Assembly: GCF_018130215.1 (NCBI RefSeq)
Contig: NZ_JAFCKQ010000007.1
Location: 1 to 64,000 of the forward strand
Length of the DNA: 64,000 nt
Source: Bradyrhizobium jicamae
GTDB lineage: Bacteria; Pseudomonadota; Alphaproteobacteria; Rhizobiales; Xanthobacteraceae
Direction: 5' to 3'
Shown here: piece by piece, positions 47,559 through 56,408 of the stretch
Position numbering within the stretch: the first letter of the stretch is position 1
How the letters are laid out: every line of letters begins with the position of its first letter
Translations under genes and position numbers: made by a program
The notes under the pieces: model-generated
The model's input: only the letters and a program-made list of their open reading frames with translations
Database searches by the model: none
What the model was told of the DNA's origin: nothing

Positions 47559-49207
47559 ACCGGTTCGCCGAGTTGCTGGACCGTCTCGCCTACGAGCCCG
47601 GCCGCAACAACAAGATCAGGCTGCTCGTGGCCTATTTCCGCTCGACCCAGGATCCCGATCGTGGCTATGCGCTGGCCGCGCTGACCGGCGCGCTATCGTT
47701 CAAGCATGCGAAACCAGGATTGATCCGCGACCTGATCACGGAACGCGCCGATCCCGTGCTGTTCGGATTGTCCTACGACTATGTCGGCGACCTCTCCGAA
47801 ACAGTCGCGCTGATGTGGCCGAAGGCGGAACTGCCCGGCCACAACAATCCACCTCCCCCGACCCTCACCGAGGTCGTCACCACGCTGCGCACGCTCGGCA
47901 AGTCCGCGCTGCCGGCGCAGCTCGCGCGCTGGCTGGACGAGCTCGACGAGACCGGACGCTGGGCGCTGCTGAAGCTCGTCACCGGCGCGATGCGGATCGG
48001 GATTTCGGCGCGGCTGGCGAAGACCGCTGCCGCCGCACTCGGGAACAAGGATCCGCACGAGATCGAGCTGATGTGGCCGGGCCTGTCGCCGCCCTATCTC
48101 GACCTGTTCGCCTGGCTGGAAGGCCGCGGCGACAAGCCGGTGAACCGGGATCCCGTGCCATTCCGCCCGGTGATGCTGGCGCATGCGATCGAGGATGCCG
48201 ATTTCGCCGGTCTCGACGCGGCGGATTTCAGCGCGGAATGGAAATGGGACGGCATCCGCGTGCAGGCGGTGTCCGGCCGCGATTCGCGCGGCCATGTGCA
48301 GGCGCGGCTCTATTCCCGCACCGGCGAGGACATCACCGGCAGCTTTCCGGATCTTGTGCCGTCGCTGCATCTACCAGGTGCGATCGACGGCGAACTTCTG
48401 GTGCTGCGCGACGGCCGCGTGCAGAGCTTCAACGTGTTGCAGCAGCGATTGAACCGCAAGGTGGTCTCGCCGAAACTGACCAAGGAGTTTCCGATCCATC
48501 TGCGCGCCTATGATCTCCTGGACGACGACGAGAACGATTTGCGCGAGCTGCCGTTCGTCGAGCGCCGCGCGCGTCTCGAGCGCTTCGTCGCAAGGCTGGA
48601 CGATCCGCGCATCGACCTGTCGCCGATGATTTCGTTCACAAGCTGGGAGCAGCTGGCGGCGGCGCGCGCCGATCCGAAGAGCGCGGGCGCCGGCGACGAT
48701 GCCGACGCGGTCGAAGGCGTGATGCTGAAGCGACGCGACGCGCCTTACTTGCCGGGGCGGCCGAAGGGTCCGTGGTGGAAGTGGAAGCGCGATCCGCACA
48801 TCATCGACGCCGTGCTGATGTATGCGCAGCGCGGCCACGGCAAGCGCTCGTCCTATTATTCCGACTACACTTTCGGGGTCTGGACCCGTGGTGAAGCCGG
48901 CGACGAGCTGGTGCCGGTCGGCAAGGCCTATTTCGGGTTCACCGACGAGGAGCTGCTGCAGATCGACCGCTTCGTCCGCCGTAACACCACCGAGAAGTTC
49001 GGCCCCGTGCGTCATGTCGTGCACGAACCGGATCAGGGCCTGGTGATGGAGGTCGCGTTCGAGGGGTTGCAGCGCTCGCCGCGGCACAAATCCGGCGTCG
49101 CGATGCGATTTCCCCGCGTCAGCCGGCTGCGCTGGGACAAGCCGCCGCGCGAGGCCGACCGGCTGGAGACGCTTGAACGGTTGTTAATGACCATGACGAC
49201 GAATTAA
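47555..49207 (+). CDS. ATP-dependent DNA ligase (cisplatin-resistance/LigB-type cluster ligase)
   Basis: The 550-residue ligase has an N-terminal DNA-binding domain (about 1-200), the nucleotidyltransferase core with nucleophile Lys230 in EWKWDGIR, motif III-like DGELLVLRDGRV, motif IV EGVMLKRRDAPY, and motif V KGPWWKWKRDP, and a C-terminal OB domain. It joins DNA nicks using ATP, in contrast to the essential NAD-dependent LigA. It is co-translated with the exonuclease. Its cluster partners, helicase and PdeM, are on the opposite strand. It is not LigD; no Ku gene is near. Confidence 0.93.
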   Translation: MNRFAELLDRLAYEPGRNNKIRLLVAYFRSTQDPDRGYALAALTGALSFKHAKPGLIRDLITERADPVLFGLSYDYVGDLSETVALMWPKAELPGHNNPPPPTLTEVVTTLRTLGKSALPAQLARWLDELDETGRWALLKLVTGAMRIGISARLAKTAAAALGNKDPHEIELMWPGLSPPYLDLFAWLEGRGDKPVNRDPVPFRPVMLAHAIEDADFAGLDAADFSAEWKWDGIRVQAVSGRDSRGHVQARLYSRTGEDITGSFPDLVPSLHLPGAIDGELLVLRDGRVQSFNVLQQRLNRKVVSPKLTKEFPIHLRAYDLLDDDENDLRELPFVERRARLERFVARLDDPRIDLSPMISFTSWEQLAAARADPKSAGAGDDADAVEGVMLKRRDAPYLPGRPKGPWWKWKRDPHIIDAVLMYAQRGHGKRSSYYSDYTFGVWTRGEAGDELVPVGKAYFGFTDEELLQIDRFVRRNTTEKFGPVRHVVHEPDQGLVMEVAFEGLQRSPRHKSGVAMRFPRVSRLRWDKPPREADRLETLERLLMTMTTN

Positions 49208-49306
49208 TTCCGCTCGGACATGGCAGCCATTGATCGGGACGGGCGGGTTCCCCATCTGCCCCGCCGTGACCTATAATGAGGCGGACGATTCCGCCAGGAG
49301 AGATCG

Positions 49307-49612
49307 ATGCAACACGACGTCAGAGACTTGCCGGCCGGCAGCGCCGACGCACTGCACCGCTTTCTCGGCGGCTCGCCGCTCGCGGTGGCGTTCCGGCTGA
49401 TCCTGCTGTCGATCCTGGTCGGCGTCGTGCTCGCCGCAATCGGCTTCGATCCCTGGAATATCATCCACAGCATCCGCATGCTGTTCCAGCGGCTGTGGGA
49501 TTTCGGCTTCGACGCGATCAACTGGGCCTGGCGCTACTTCCTGCTCGGGGCCGTGATCGTGATCCCGGTCTGGTTCCTGTCGCGGCTGTTCGGCGCGCCG
49601 CGCGGCCGCTAG
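49307..49612 (+). CDS. Small two-helix membrane protein (DUF6460-like)
   Basis: The 101-residue protein has two hydrophobic helices (LILLSILVGVVLAAIGF, about 31-47; YFLLGAVIVIPVWFLSRLF, about 77-95) separated by an aromatic loop (FDPWNIIHSIRMLFQRLWDFGFDAINW). It resembles short alphaproteobacterial DUF6460 proteins of unknown role. The ATG follows AGGAGAGATCG, a good ribosome site. It stands between the ligase and a MATE pump. Confidence 0.68.
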   Translation: MQHDVRDLPAGSADALHRFLGGSPLAVAFRLILLSILVGVVLAAIGFDPWNIIHSIRMLFQRLWDFGFDAINWAWRYFLLGAVIVIPVWFLSRLFGAPRGR

Positions 49613-49697
49613 GGCCGCGCATTGCCCTGAGGACAATTCCAGCATGGCCGCGCGACGGACGAGGCGATAGAAGCGTGTATACTTCGCACCTATAGCC

Positions 49698-51017
49698 ATG
49701 CACGCGCCCGTCCACCCCAGGATCACGTCACGCCAGGTGTTCGCCATCGCCGGCCCGGCGATGGTCGCGAACCTGACCACACCGCTGATCGGCATCGTCT
49801 CGACCACCGCGATCGGCCACCTCAATGATGCCGCGCTGCTCGGCGGCGTCGCGATGGCCTCGATAATCTTCGACTGCCTGTTCTGGCTGTTCGCCTTCCT
49901 GCGCATGAGCACGCTGGCCTTCACGGCGCAGGCGCTCGGCGCCGGAGAAACGTGGGAGTTCAGCGCGATCCTGGTCCGCGGTTTCATCGTCGCCGGCCTG
50001 ATCGGCATCGCCCTGATCGTGTTGCAGGTGCCGCTGGCGTCGGTCACGTTCAGCCTGATGGGCGGCAGCGAGGGCGTCACGCGCGCCGCAAGAACCTACT
50101 TCATGATCCGGATCTGGTCGGCGCCGCTGGCGCTCGCCAATTACGTGATCCTCGGCTGGCTGGTCGGACAGGCGCGCGCCAATCTGGCGCTCGCGCTGCA
50201 GATCGTTATCAACATCATCAACATGATCGCGACGGTAGTGCTGGTGCAGGCCTGTCATGCCGGCATCGCGGGCGCGGCGATCGCTGCCGTGCTGGCCGAG
50301 GCGGCCGGTTTCATTGCCGGTATCGTCGTGGCCTGGCGTATCGCAAAAACCGGCTTCACGGTGCCGGGCGCCACGCTGTTCGATCGCGACAAGCTGATCC
50401 GCATGCTCGCCGTCAACCGCGACATCATGATCCGCACCGCGGCCCTGATCACCGTGTTTCTGTTCTTCACCGCGAAGGGCGCGCGTGCCGGCGACGTGAC
50501 GCTGGCGGCCAATTCGGTGCTGAACAATTTCCTGCTGGTCTCGGCCTTCTTCCTCGACGGCCTCGCCAATGCCGCCCAGCAGCTCTGCGGCAAGACGTTC
50601 GGCGCGCGCGATGCGCGCGGCTTTGCCGACTCCACCCGGCTCGTGTTGACATGGGGGATCGGCTTTGCGCTCGTGGTCTCGGTGCTGTTCGCGCTGTTCG
50701 GGCCTGCCCTGATCAACCTGATGACGACCAGCGAGGACGTCCGCCGTGCGGCGCGCGACTTCCTCGTGTTCGTGATCCTGGCGCCGCTGCCCGGCGTGTT
50801 CGCATTCGGCTTCGACGGCATCTATGTCGGCGCAACCTGGGCGCCTGCGATGCGCAATCTCATGCTGCTGTCGCTCCTGATCTTCCTCGCCACCTGGTGG
50901 GCACTGAGCGCGTTCGGCAATGCCGGCCTGTGGGCCGCGCTGATCGGCTTCTACGTCGCGCGCGGCGGCCTGCAGGGCGCGTGCTATCCGGCGTTGCTGA
51001 GGAAGACGTTCAGGTGA
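49698..51017 (+). CDS. MATE-family efflux transporter (DinF-like)
   Basis: The 439-residue protein has 12 membrane helices in two MATE halves, with landmarks PAMVANLTTPLIGIVSTTAIGHLNDAALLGGVAMAS at the N terminus and a second-half LVSAFFLDGLANAAQQLCGKTFGARD, the region that carries the DinF-type ion-coupling residues. It exports organic cations or other toxic compounds using a sodium or proton gradient. It converges on pyrD across palindromic repeat copy D. No local regulator is apparent. Confidence 0.9.
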   Translation: MHAPVHPRITSRQVFAIAGPAMVANLTTPLIGIVSTTAIGHLNDAALLGGVAMASIIFDCLFWLFAFLRMSTLAFTAQALGAGETWEFSAILVRGFIVAGLIGIALIVLQVPLASVTFSLMGGSEGVTRAARTYFMIRIWSAPLALANYVILGWLVGQARANLALALQIVINIINMIATVVLVQACHAGIAGAAIAAVLAEAAGFIAGIVVAWRIAKTGFTVPGATLFDRDKLIRMLAVNRDIMIRTAALITVFLFFTAKGARAGDVTLAANSVLNNFLLVSAFFLDGLANAAQQLCGKTFGARDARGFADSTRLVLTWGIGFALVVSVLFALFGPALINLMTTSEDVRRAARDFLVFVILAPLPGVFAFGFDGIYVGATWAPAMRNLMLLSLLIFLATWWALSAFGNAGLWAALIGFYVARGGLQGACYPALLRKTFR

Positions 51018-51028
51018 AGTTCATCCCG

Positions 51029-51112
51029 TAGCCCGGATGCAGCGCAGCGAAACCCGGGGTCAGCATCCGCGGTGAGGCTATCCCGGATTTCGCTGCGCTT
51101 CATCCGGGCTAC
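51029..51112. repeat. Palindromic repeat P (copy D)
   Basis: GTAGCCCGGATGCAGCGCAG at the left, and CTGCGCTTCATCCGGGCTAC at the right, close an 84-bp palindrome with a variable centre. It lies in the convergent gap between the MATE gene and pyrD. Confidence 0.85.
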
Positions 51113-51118
51113 AAGATA

Positions 51119-52216
51119 CTACCTCACCGGCCAGTCTTCGGCCGTGATCGTTGCGGCATCGGCGCCTACGATCTCGGAAAGCGAATCGCGACCCGTCCGC
51201 AGCAGGGTCGACGAGAGGTCGCGCTTGATGTCCTCGACCAGGCCGAGGCCCTTGTAGACCAGCGACGAATAGAGCTGGATCAGGCTGGCGCCGGCGCGGA
51301 TCTTGGTCAGCGCGGCGCCGCCGGAGTCGATGCCGCCGACCCCGACCAGCGGGAATGCGCCTTCGACCCGCACGAAGGTCTCCGCTACCATCCGGGTCGA
51401 GAGGCGGAACAGCGGACGGCCCGACAGGCCGCCCTGTTCCTTCGCGCGGCTCTCCTCGCGCAGCGTGGCCGGCCGCGCCAGCGTGGTGTTTGCGACGATC
51501 ATGCCGTCGACGCGGCGCGAGCGCGCGACATGCACGACGTCGTCGAGCTCGGCGAGGCTGAGGTCCGGCGCGATCTTCAACAGCACCGGCGAATCGCCGG
51601 CGTTCTTGCGGACGCGCTCTCTGACGTCGATGACCCGCGCCAGGAGGTCGTCGAGCGCAGCCGATTGCTGCAGGTTGCGCAGGCCCGGCGTGTTCGGCGA
51701 GGAGACGTTGATGGTGAAGTAGCTCGCCACCGGCGCAAAGGTCTCGATCAGCTGGACATAGTCGGCGATGCGGTCTGGCGAATCCTTGTTGGCTCCGACA
51801 TTGACGCCGATGATGCCGCCAAGGCTCGCGCGCGAGGCGAGCCGCCGCAGCACGGCCTCGGCGCCGTCATTGTTGAAGCCCATGCGGTTGATGACGGCCT
51901 CGTCGCGCTCCAGCCGGAACAGCCGCGGCCGCGGATTGCCGCTCTGGGGGCGCGGCGTCACCGAGCCGATCTCGACAAAGCCGAAGCCGAGCCGCAGCAA
52001 CGCGTCCGGCGCCTCCGCGCTCTTGTCGAAGCCGGCCGCCATGCCGATCGGGTTCGGGAAGTTGAGCCCGAAGGCACGCACCGCGAGCTTGGAATCATCC
52101 GGCCGCGGCCGCATCGGCGGCAGCAGCTTGAGGCCCTGGATCGCCATGCGATGGGCATCTTCGGGATCGAACCAGCGCAGCAGCGGCAGCGAGAAGGCAT
52201 CGAAGGCGCGGATCAC
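51119..52216 (-). CDS. pyrD: Dihydroorotate dehydrogenase (quinone), class 2
   Basis: The 365-residue FMN enzyme oxidises dihydroorotate to orotate with quinone in pyrimidine synthesis. Family motifs are present: LNFPNPIGMAAGFDK (about 50-64), FVEIGSVTPRPQ, NRMGFNNDGAE, INVSSPNTPGLR (with the catalytic Ser), and GVGGIDSGGAAL near the end. The N-terminal membrane-association helix (LPLLRWFDPEDAHRMAIQGL) marks class 2. The GTG start overlaps the DUF952 stop (GTGA), so the two genes are coupled. Confidence 0.95.
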   Translation of the reverse strand: MIRAFDAFSLPLLRWFDPEDAHRMAIQGLKLLPPMRPRPDDSKLAVRAFGLNFPNPIGMAAGFDKSAEAPDALLRLGFGFVEIGSVTPRPQSGNPRPRLFRLERDEAVINRMGFNNDGAEAVLRRLASRASLGGIIGVNVGANKDSPDRIADYVQLIETFAPVASYFTINVSSPNTPGLRNLQQSAALDDLLARVIDVRERVRKNAGDSPVLLKIAPDLSLAELDDVVHVARSRRVDGMIVANTTLARPATLREESRAKEQGGLSGRPLFRLSTRMVAETFVRVEGAFPLVGVGGIDSGGAALTKIRAGASLIQLYSSLVYKGLGLVEDIKRDLSSTLLRTGRDSLSEIVGADAATITAEDWPVR

Positions 52217-52557
52217 GGCTTGAACTCCGGAACGTCGTGCCCTCCATCGGAGCGGGCACGCAGCTCGAGGATTTCGACAACCGCGCCGAGGTCGAGCTCG
52301 CCATAGAGATGCGGAAACAACTCGTCGTTGCGCGAGGGCTCCCAGCGCAGCGCCTCGCCGAGCGCGTCGGCATCGACCGCGACCAGGAACAGGCCGGTCT
52401 GGCCGAAGTAGTGCTTGCGCACGGTCTCGGCCACTTGCGCGGCGGTCGAAAAATGGATGAAACCGTCGCGTTCGTCGTCCGCACTGCCCCGGTACACGCC
52501 TTGCCGCTCGGCCTCGCGCCAGGCCGAAGCGGGGGTGATTTTGTAGATCGAAGGCAC
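52213..52557 (-). CDS. DUF952 family protein
   Basis: The 114-residue protein matches the DUF952 family: IYKITPASAWREAERQGVYRG at the N terminus, DGFIHFSTAAQVAETVRKHYFG in the middle, and PHLYGELDLGAVVEI near the end, which includes the conserved His residues. Function is unknown; a similarity to ADP-ribosyl-type folds has been proposed for this family, but I would not rely on it. The GTG start at 52557 was chosen because the open frame upstream is Arg-rich and atypical. It precedes and overlaps pyrD, so both are co-transcribed. Confidence 0.8.
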   Translation of the reverse strand: MPSIYKITPASAWREAERQGVYRGSADDERDGFIHFSTAAQVAETVRKHYFGQTGLFLVAVDADALGEALRWEPSRNDELFPHLYGELDLGAVVEILELRARSDGGHDVPEFKP

Positions 52558-52758
52558 GTGCCGGCGGTCCCTTTCGTCGTTGAGTCTCTTGGGGTTTTGT
52601 CCGGACTTGGCGGGGCGGACCCCAGACGCCACCGGGCGAGAGCGACCGTATCGGCGGCCGCGGCGCAACTCAAGCGGCGCACGGCCAGATCAGGAGCAGA
52701 ATTGCGGAACTCGTCGATTTGAGGTAATAATTCCTAGAAATGTGCAAGGATGGTTCCG

Positions 52759-53412
52759 ATGGTCAAGCAGCCAAAAGCCGTCCGACCGCTCACCCACGGC
52801 CAGGTCTGGGCAGCGCTCGACCGGCTCGCCGAACGCGCCGGCCTGTCGCCTTCCGGCCTCGCCAAGCGCGCAGGGCTCGATCCCACCACCTTCAACAAAT
52901 CGAAGCGGATCACCGGCGACGGCCGCGAACGCTGGCCGTCGACCGAATCGGTCTCCAAGGCGCTGGCCGCAACAAATGCCTCGATCGAAACCTTCGTGGC
53001 GCTGATCGGCGATGGTGGGCGCACCGGCCAGGCGGTGCCGATGATCGGCTTCGAACAGGCCGGCACCGCCGGCCTGTTCGACGACAGCGGCTTTCCCTCC
53101 GGCAAGGGCTGGGACGAGGTGGCGCTGCCAACGATCCATGACGAGCATGCCTATGCGCTCGAGATCGAGGGCGATCAGATGAAACCGGCCTATCGCGAGG
53201 GCGACATCATCGTGATCTCACCGGGCACACCGATCCGCCGCGGCGACCGCGTCGTGCTGCGAACGGCAGGCGGCGAGATGCTGGTGAAGGAACTGAAACG
53301 CCGCAGCGCGAGGACGTTGGAGCTCGGCTCCCTCAATCCTGAACTCGCAGACCGCATCCTCGATGCAGAGGAGGTCGCATGGATCGCGCGCATCGTCTGG
53401 GTGAGCCAGTAG
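52759..53412 (+). CDS. XRE/S24 (LexA-like) regulator lacking the catalytic serine
   Basis: The 217-residue protein has an N-terminal helix-turn-helix (LDRLAERAGLSPSGLAKRAGLDPTTFNKSKR) and a C-terminal peptidase S24/LexA-like domain. In that domain the usual GDSM motif reads GDQM: Gln140 replaces the nucleophilic Ser. The Lys177 (in MLVKELKR) is retained. It should therefore fold like LexA or CI but not self-cleave. The ATG at 52759 has AAGGATGG upstream; an ATG three codons earlier is less well placed. It converges on the aldolase gene across a GC-rich hairpin. Confidence 0.82.
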   Translation: MVKQPKAVRPLTHGQVWAALDRLAERAGLSPSGLAKRAGLDPTTFNKSKRITGDGRERWPSTESVSKALAATNASIETFVALIGDGGRTGQAVPMIGFEQAGTAGLFDDSGFPSGKGWDEVALPTIHDEHAYALEIEGDQMKPAYREGDIIVISPGTPIRRGDRVVLRTAGGEMLVKELKRRSARTLELGSLNPELADRILDAEEVAWIARIVWVSQ

Positions 53413-53440
53413 CGAGGCGAGTTGTCGCCACAATATTGGT

Positions 53441-53466
53441 GTCGTCCCGGCGCGGGCCGGGACGAC
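53441..53466. repeat. GTCGTCCCGGC hairpin repeat
   Basis: GTCGTCCCGGC (53441-53451) and GCCGGGACGAC (53456-53466) form a perfect 11-bp stem with a 4-nt GCGG loop in the convergent gap between the S24 regulator and the aldolase gene. This is a common Bradyrhizobium intergenic element; it may also end transcripts. Confidence 0.75.
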
Positions 53467-53484
53467 AGTGGAATTCGCGGCGAA

Positions 53485-54270
53485 TTACGTCGCGTAATCC
53501 GGCTCCCTGCGATCCAGCATCCGCTTCAGTGCATCGAAATGCCGCTGCGACGGGGTCGGTCCCTTGTAGAGGTGTTCGTCGCGGAAATCGCGCTTGGTCT
53601 TCTCGACGACCTGCGGCGGCAGCTGCTTCAGCGGCTGGTGGGTCCACATCGCGTAGATCTGCACCTGCGCGGCCCGCTCGATGTAATAGAGCCTGTCGAA
53701 GGCGTCCGCGACGGTTTCGCCGACGGTCGAGATGCCGTGATTGGCCATGAACAGGATCGTCTTGTTGCCGATCACCCTGGCAAGCCGCGCGCCCTCGGCC
53801 GGATCGAGCGCTGGACCAGTGTAGAGATCATCATAGGCGATCGCCTCGGACAGCCCGACCTCGGTCTGGCCGATTTCCTTGATGCGGGGGTCTTCGAGCC
53901 GGGTCAGCGCGCTCGCGAACGGCATATGGGTGTGGAACACCGCCTTTGCCTGCGGCAGCGCCTTGTGGATCGGCGCGTGGATGCAATAGCAGGAGCGCTC
54001 GACCTCACCCTCGCCGCGCTTCACCTCGGCATCGTCGATGCCCACCTCCATGAAGGACGACGCCGTCACCTCCGACCAGTGCATGCCGAACGGGATCTGG
54101 TAGTAGCGGTCGGTGCGGCCGGGCACCACGAAGGTGAGATGGTTGAAGATGCCTTCGGAGAAACCGTGGATATAGGCGAGCCGGTGGGCGGCTGCGAGGT
54201 CGACCCGCGCCTGCCATTCCTCGGCGCTCGAACTGTCCTGCAGCGATGTCGGCGAAACCCTGAACTGCAT
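53485..54270 (-). CDS. Class II aldolase/adducin-family protein
   Basis: The 261-residue protein has the class II aldolase fold with metal-binding His residues in the motifs YIHGFSEGIFNHLTFVVPG (about 36-54) and FHTHMPFASALTR (HTH, about 112), and ANHGISTVG later. Such proteins are sugar-phosphate aldolases/epimerases or adducin-like proteins that lack activity; substrate is open. Two starts compete: 54288 and 54270. The latter has GGGAG at 9-nt spacing. It lies 328 bp from lysS, separated by repeat copy E. Confidence 0.8.
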   Translation of the reverse strand: MQFRVSPTSLQDSSSAEEWQARVDLAAAHRLAYIHGFSEGIFNHLTFVVPGRTDRYYQIPFGMHWSEVTASSFMEVGIDDAEVKRGEGEVERSCYCIHAPIHKALPQAKAVFHTHMPFASALTRLEDPRIKEIGQTEVGLSEAIAYDDLYTGPALDPAEGARLARVIGNKTILFMANHGISTVGETVADAFDRLYYIERAAQVQIYAMWTHQPLKQLPPQVVEKTKRDFRDEHLYKGPTPSQRHFDALKRMLDRREPDYAT

Positions 54271-54409
54271 GCGTGTGCTCCCGTTCATCCCGGCCCCTCG
54301 GCGGAGGCACTGTTGATTTTGTGGGCGCAAGTCTAGCGCAATCCGACGGCAGCCTCCGGTGAAATTGCCGATGGGCTGCCATCCCGATTTTGCGGGCTCG
54401 GCGGCGCCC

Positions 54410-54495
54410 GTAGCCCGGGTGGAGCGCAGCACAATCCGGGACAGCTGTCGCCACTTGCGAGAGTCCCGGACTACGCTTCGCTGCATCCGGGCTAC
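54410..54495. repeat. Palindromic repeat P (copy E)
   Basis: GTAGCCCGGGTG at the left and GCATCCGGGCTAC at the right enclose a variable centre. It is the main structure in the 54271-54598 gap; no gene is visible there otherwise. It lies between tandem minus-strand genes. Confidence 0.8.
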
Positions 54496-54598
54496 ACACG
54501 CCCGCGGGGTGCGGCAAAGCGTAGCGTGCCCGCCGTTTCAATCACTGCTCGTGTGTTGGGCACAGCGCTTCCGCGCCTTTGCCCAACCTTTGCAATGC

Positions 54599-56239
54599 CT
54601 ACGACGACCGCGCCAGCGCGCCGTCGATCATGTCGACCGCGTTCTGCACGCCGTAGACCGCGACGAAGGAGCCGAAGCGAGGCCCCTTCTCCTGGCCGAG
54701 CAGAACCTGGTAGAGCATGTTGAACCAGTCGAGCGAGACGCCGGGACGGCCATCCTTGCCCTTCTTGTTGGTGTCGAGGAACGGCTCGCGGCGGCCGATC
54801 TCGTAGACCACGTTCTGGATCTCTTCCGCGGTCGCACCCTCCTGCATGTTGGCAAGCGCATCGCGCAGATCCTGCAGCGCGGCGCGCTCGCCCTCGGTCG
54901 GCTCGCGGAACTGCTTCGTCGGCGCCACGAAGTCGCGATAGTAGTTGATGGCGTAGCCGACCATCGCGTCCAGCTTCGGATGGGTCTGCGGCGTCACGCC
55001 GGGACGGTAGCGACCGATGAAGCCCCACAGCGTCCCGGCATTCTCCGCATTCGACGACGACACCAGCGTCAGCAACAGCTGGAAGGTGACCGGCATATCA
55101 GCCTGCGGCGGCTTGCCGGAGTGGATATGCCAGACCGGGTTCTGCAGCTGCTGCCGCGGTTCCTGACGCGGGAAGCCGTCGAGGAACTGCTGGTACTCGT
55201 CGACATGACGCGGGATGACGTCGAAATACAGCCTCTTGGCCGCCTTCGGCTCGCGATACATGAACAGCGACAGCGATTCCGGCGAGGCATAGCGCAGCCA
55301 CTCGTCGATGGTCAGGCCATTGCCCTTCGATTTCGAGATCTTCTGGCCCTTCTCGTCGAGGAAGAGCTCGAAATTGAAGCCTTCGGGCGGCGTGCCGCCG
55401 AGCGCCGCGCAGATCTTGCCGGACAGCTTCACCGAGTCGATCAGGTCCTTGCCGGCCATTTCGTAGTCGACGCCGAGCGCATACCAGCGCATCGCCCAGT
55501 CCGGCTTCCATTGCAGCTTGCAGTGGCCGCCGGTGACGGGAACGGTGACGCTCTCCCTGGTCTCCGGATCGTCATAGGAGATCGTACCGGCCTTGGCGTC
55601 ATGCGCGGTGACCGGCACGTAGAGCACGAGGCCGGTACGCGGGCAGATCGGCAGGAACGGCGAATAGCTCGCCGCGCGCTCCTCGCGCAGGCTGGGCAGC
55701 ATGATCGCCATCACCTTCTCGATCCGCTCCAGCATGCGCAGCAGCGCCGCGTCGAACCGGCCCGAGGTGTAGTATTCGGTCGAGCTCGCGAATTCGTAGT
55801 CGAAGCCGAACTGGTCGAGGAAGGCCCGCAGCCGCGCATTGTTGTGCGCACCGAAGCTCGAATGGGTGCCGAACGGATCGGGCACCTTGGTCAGCGGCTT
55901 GCCGAGGTTCTTCTCCAGCAGCTCCTTGTTCGGCACGTTGTCGGGCACCTTGCGCAGCCCGTCCATGTCGTCGGAGAAAGCAAGCAGACGCGTCTTGATC
56001 TTGTCCTCGGTGAGCACGCGAAAGGCATGGCGCACCATCGAGGTGCGCGCGACCTCGCCGAAGGTGCCGATATGGGGCAGTCCCGACGGGCCGTAGCCGG
56101 TCTCGAACAGCACCTCGTCCTTCGGATTTTTCTTCAGCCGCGCCACAATCGCTTTCGCCTGCTCGAACGGCCAGGCGTTGGATTGTTCGGCGAGCGCACG
56201 CAGGTCGCCAGGGCTGAACGGAGGATCGATCACGGACAT
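54599..56239 (-). CDS. lysS: Class I lysyl-tRNA synthetase
   Basis: The 546-residue enzyme is a class I lysyl-tRNA synthetase, in contrast to the class II enzyme of most bacteria; this class is typical of alphaproteobacteria, spirochaetes and archaea. The HIGH-like motif is HIGTFGE (about 56-62) and the KMSKS-like motif is KISKSKGNG (about 302-310). The expected C-terminal all-helical domain follows. It charges tRNA-Lys in the cytoplasm. The ATG is followed by SVIDPPFSP and has GAGGAATG near it. Confidence 0.94.
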   Translation of the reverse strand: MSVIDPPFSPGDLRALAEQSNAWPFEQAKAIVARLKKNPKDEVLFETGYGPSGLPHIGTFGEVARTSMVRHAFRVLTEDKIKTRLLAFSDDMDGLRKVPDNVPNKELLEKNLGKPLTKVPDPFGTHSSFGAHNNARLRAFLDQFGFDYEFASSTEYYTSGRFDAALLRMLERIEKVMAIMLPSLREERAASYSPFLPICPRTGLVLYVPVTAHDAKAGTISYDDPETRESVTVPVTGGHCKLQWKPDWAMRWYALGVDYEMAGKDLIDSVKLSGKICAALGGTPPEGFNFELFLDEKGQKISKSKGNGLTIDEWLRYASPESLSLFMYREPKAAKRLYFDVIPRHVDEYQQFLDGFPRQEPRQQLQNPVWHIHSGKPPQADMPVTFQLLLTLVSSSNAENAGTLWGFIGRYRPGVTPQTHPKLDAMVGYAINYYRDFVAPTKQFREPTEGERAALQDLRDALANMQEGATAEEIQNVVYEIGRREPFLDTNKKGKDGRPGVSLDWFNMLYQVLLGQEKGPRFGSFVAVYGVQNAVDMIDGALARSS

Positions 56240-56313
56240 TCCTCAGGCTTTCTCCAAAAAGGCCGCGAAACTAGCGCTTTCGCGGCGAAATGCAAAATGA
56301 CGGCGAAGCCCCC

Positions 56314-56393
56314 GTCATTCCGGGATGGTGCACAAACACCAGACCGGAATCTCGAGATTCCGGGTTCGATGCTGCGCATCGCCCCGGAATGAC
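56314..56393. repeat. GTCATTCCGGG repeat with nested 20-bp palindrome
   Basis: Outer arms GTCATTCCGGG (56314-56324) and CCCGGAATGAC (56383-56393) flank an inner perfect 20-bp palindrome, CCGGAATCTCGAGATTCCGG (56344-56363). This is a familiar Bradyrhizobium intergenic element, here between the substrate-binding protein and lysS. Confidence 0.85.
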
Positions 56394-56408
56394 TGCGTCG
56401 GACGACTC

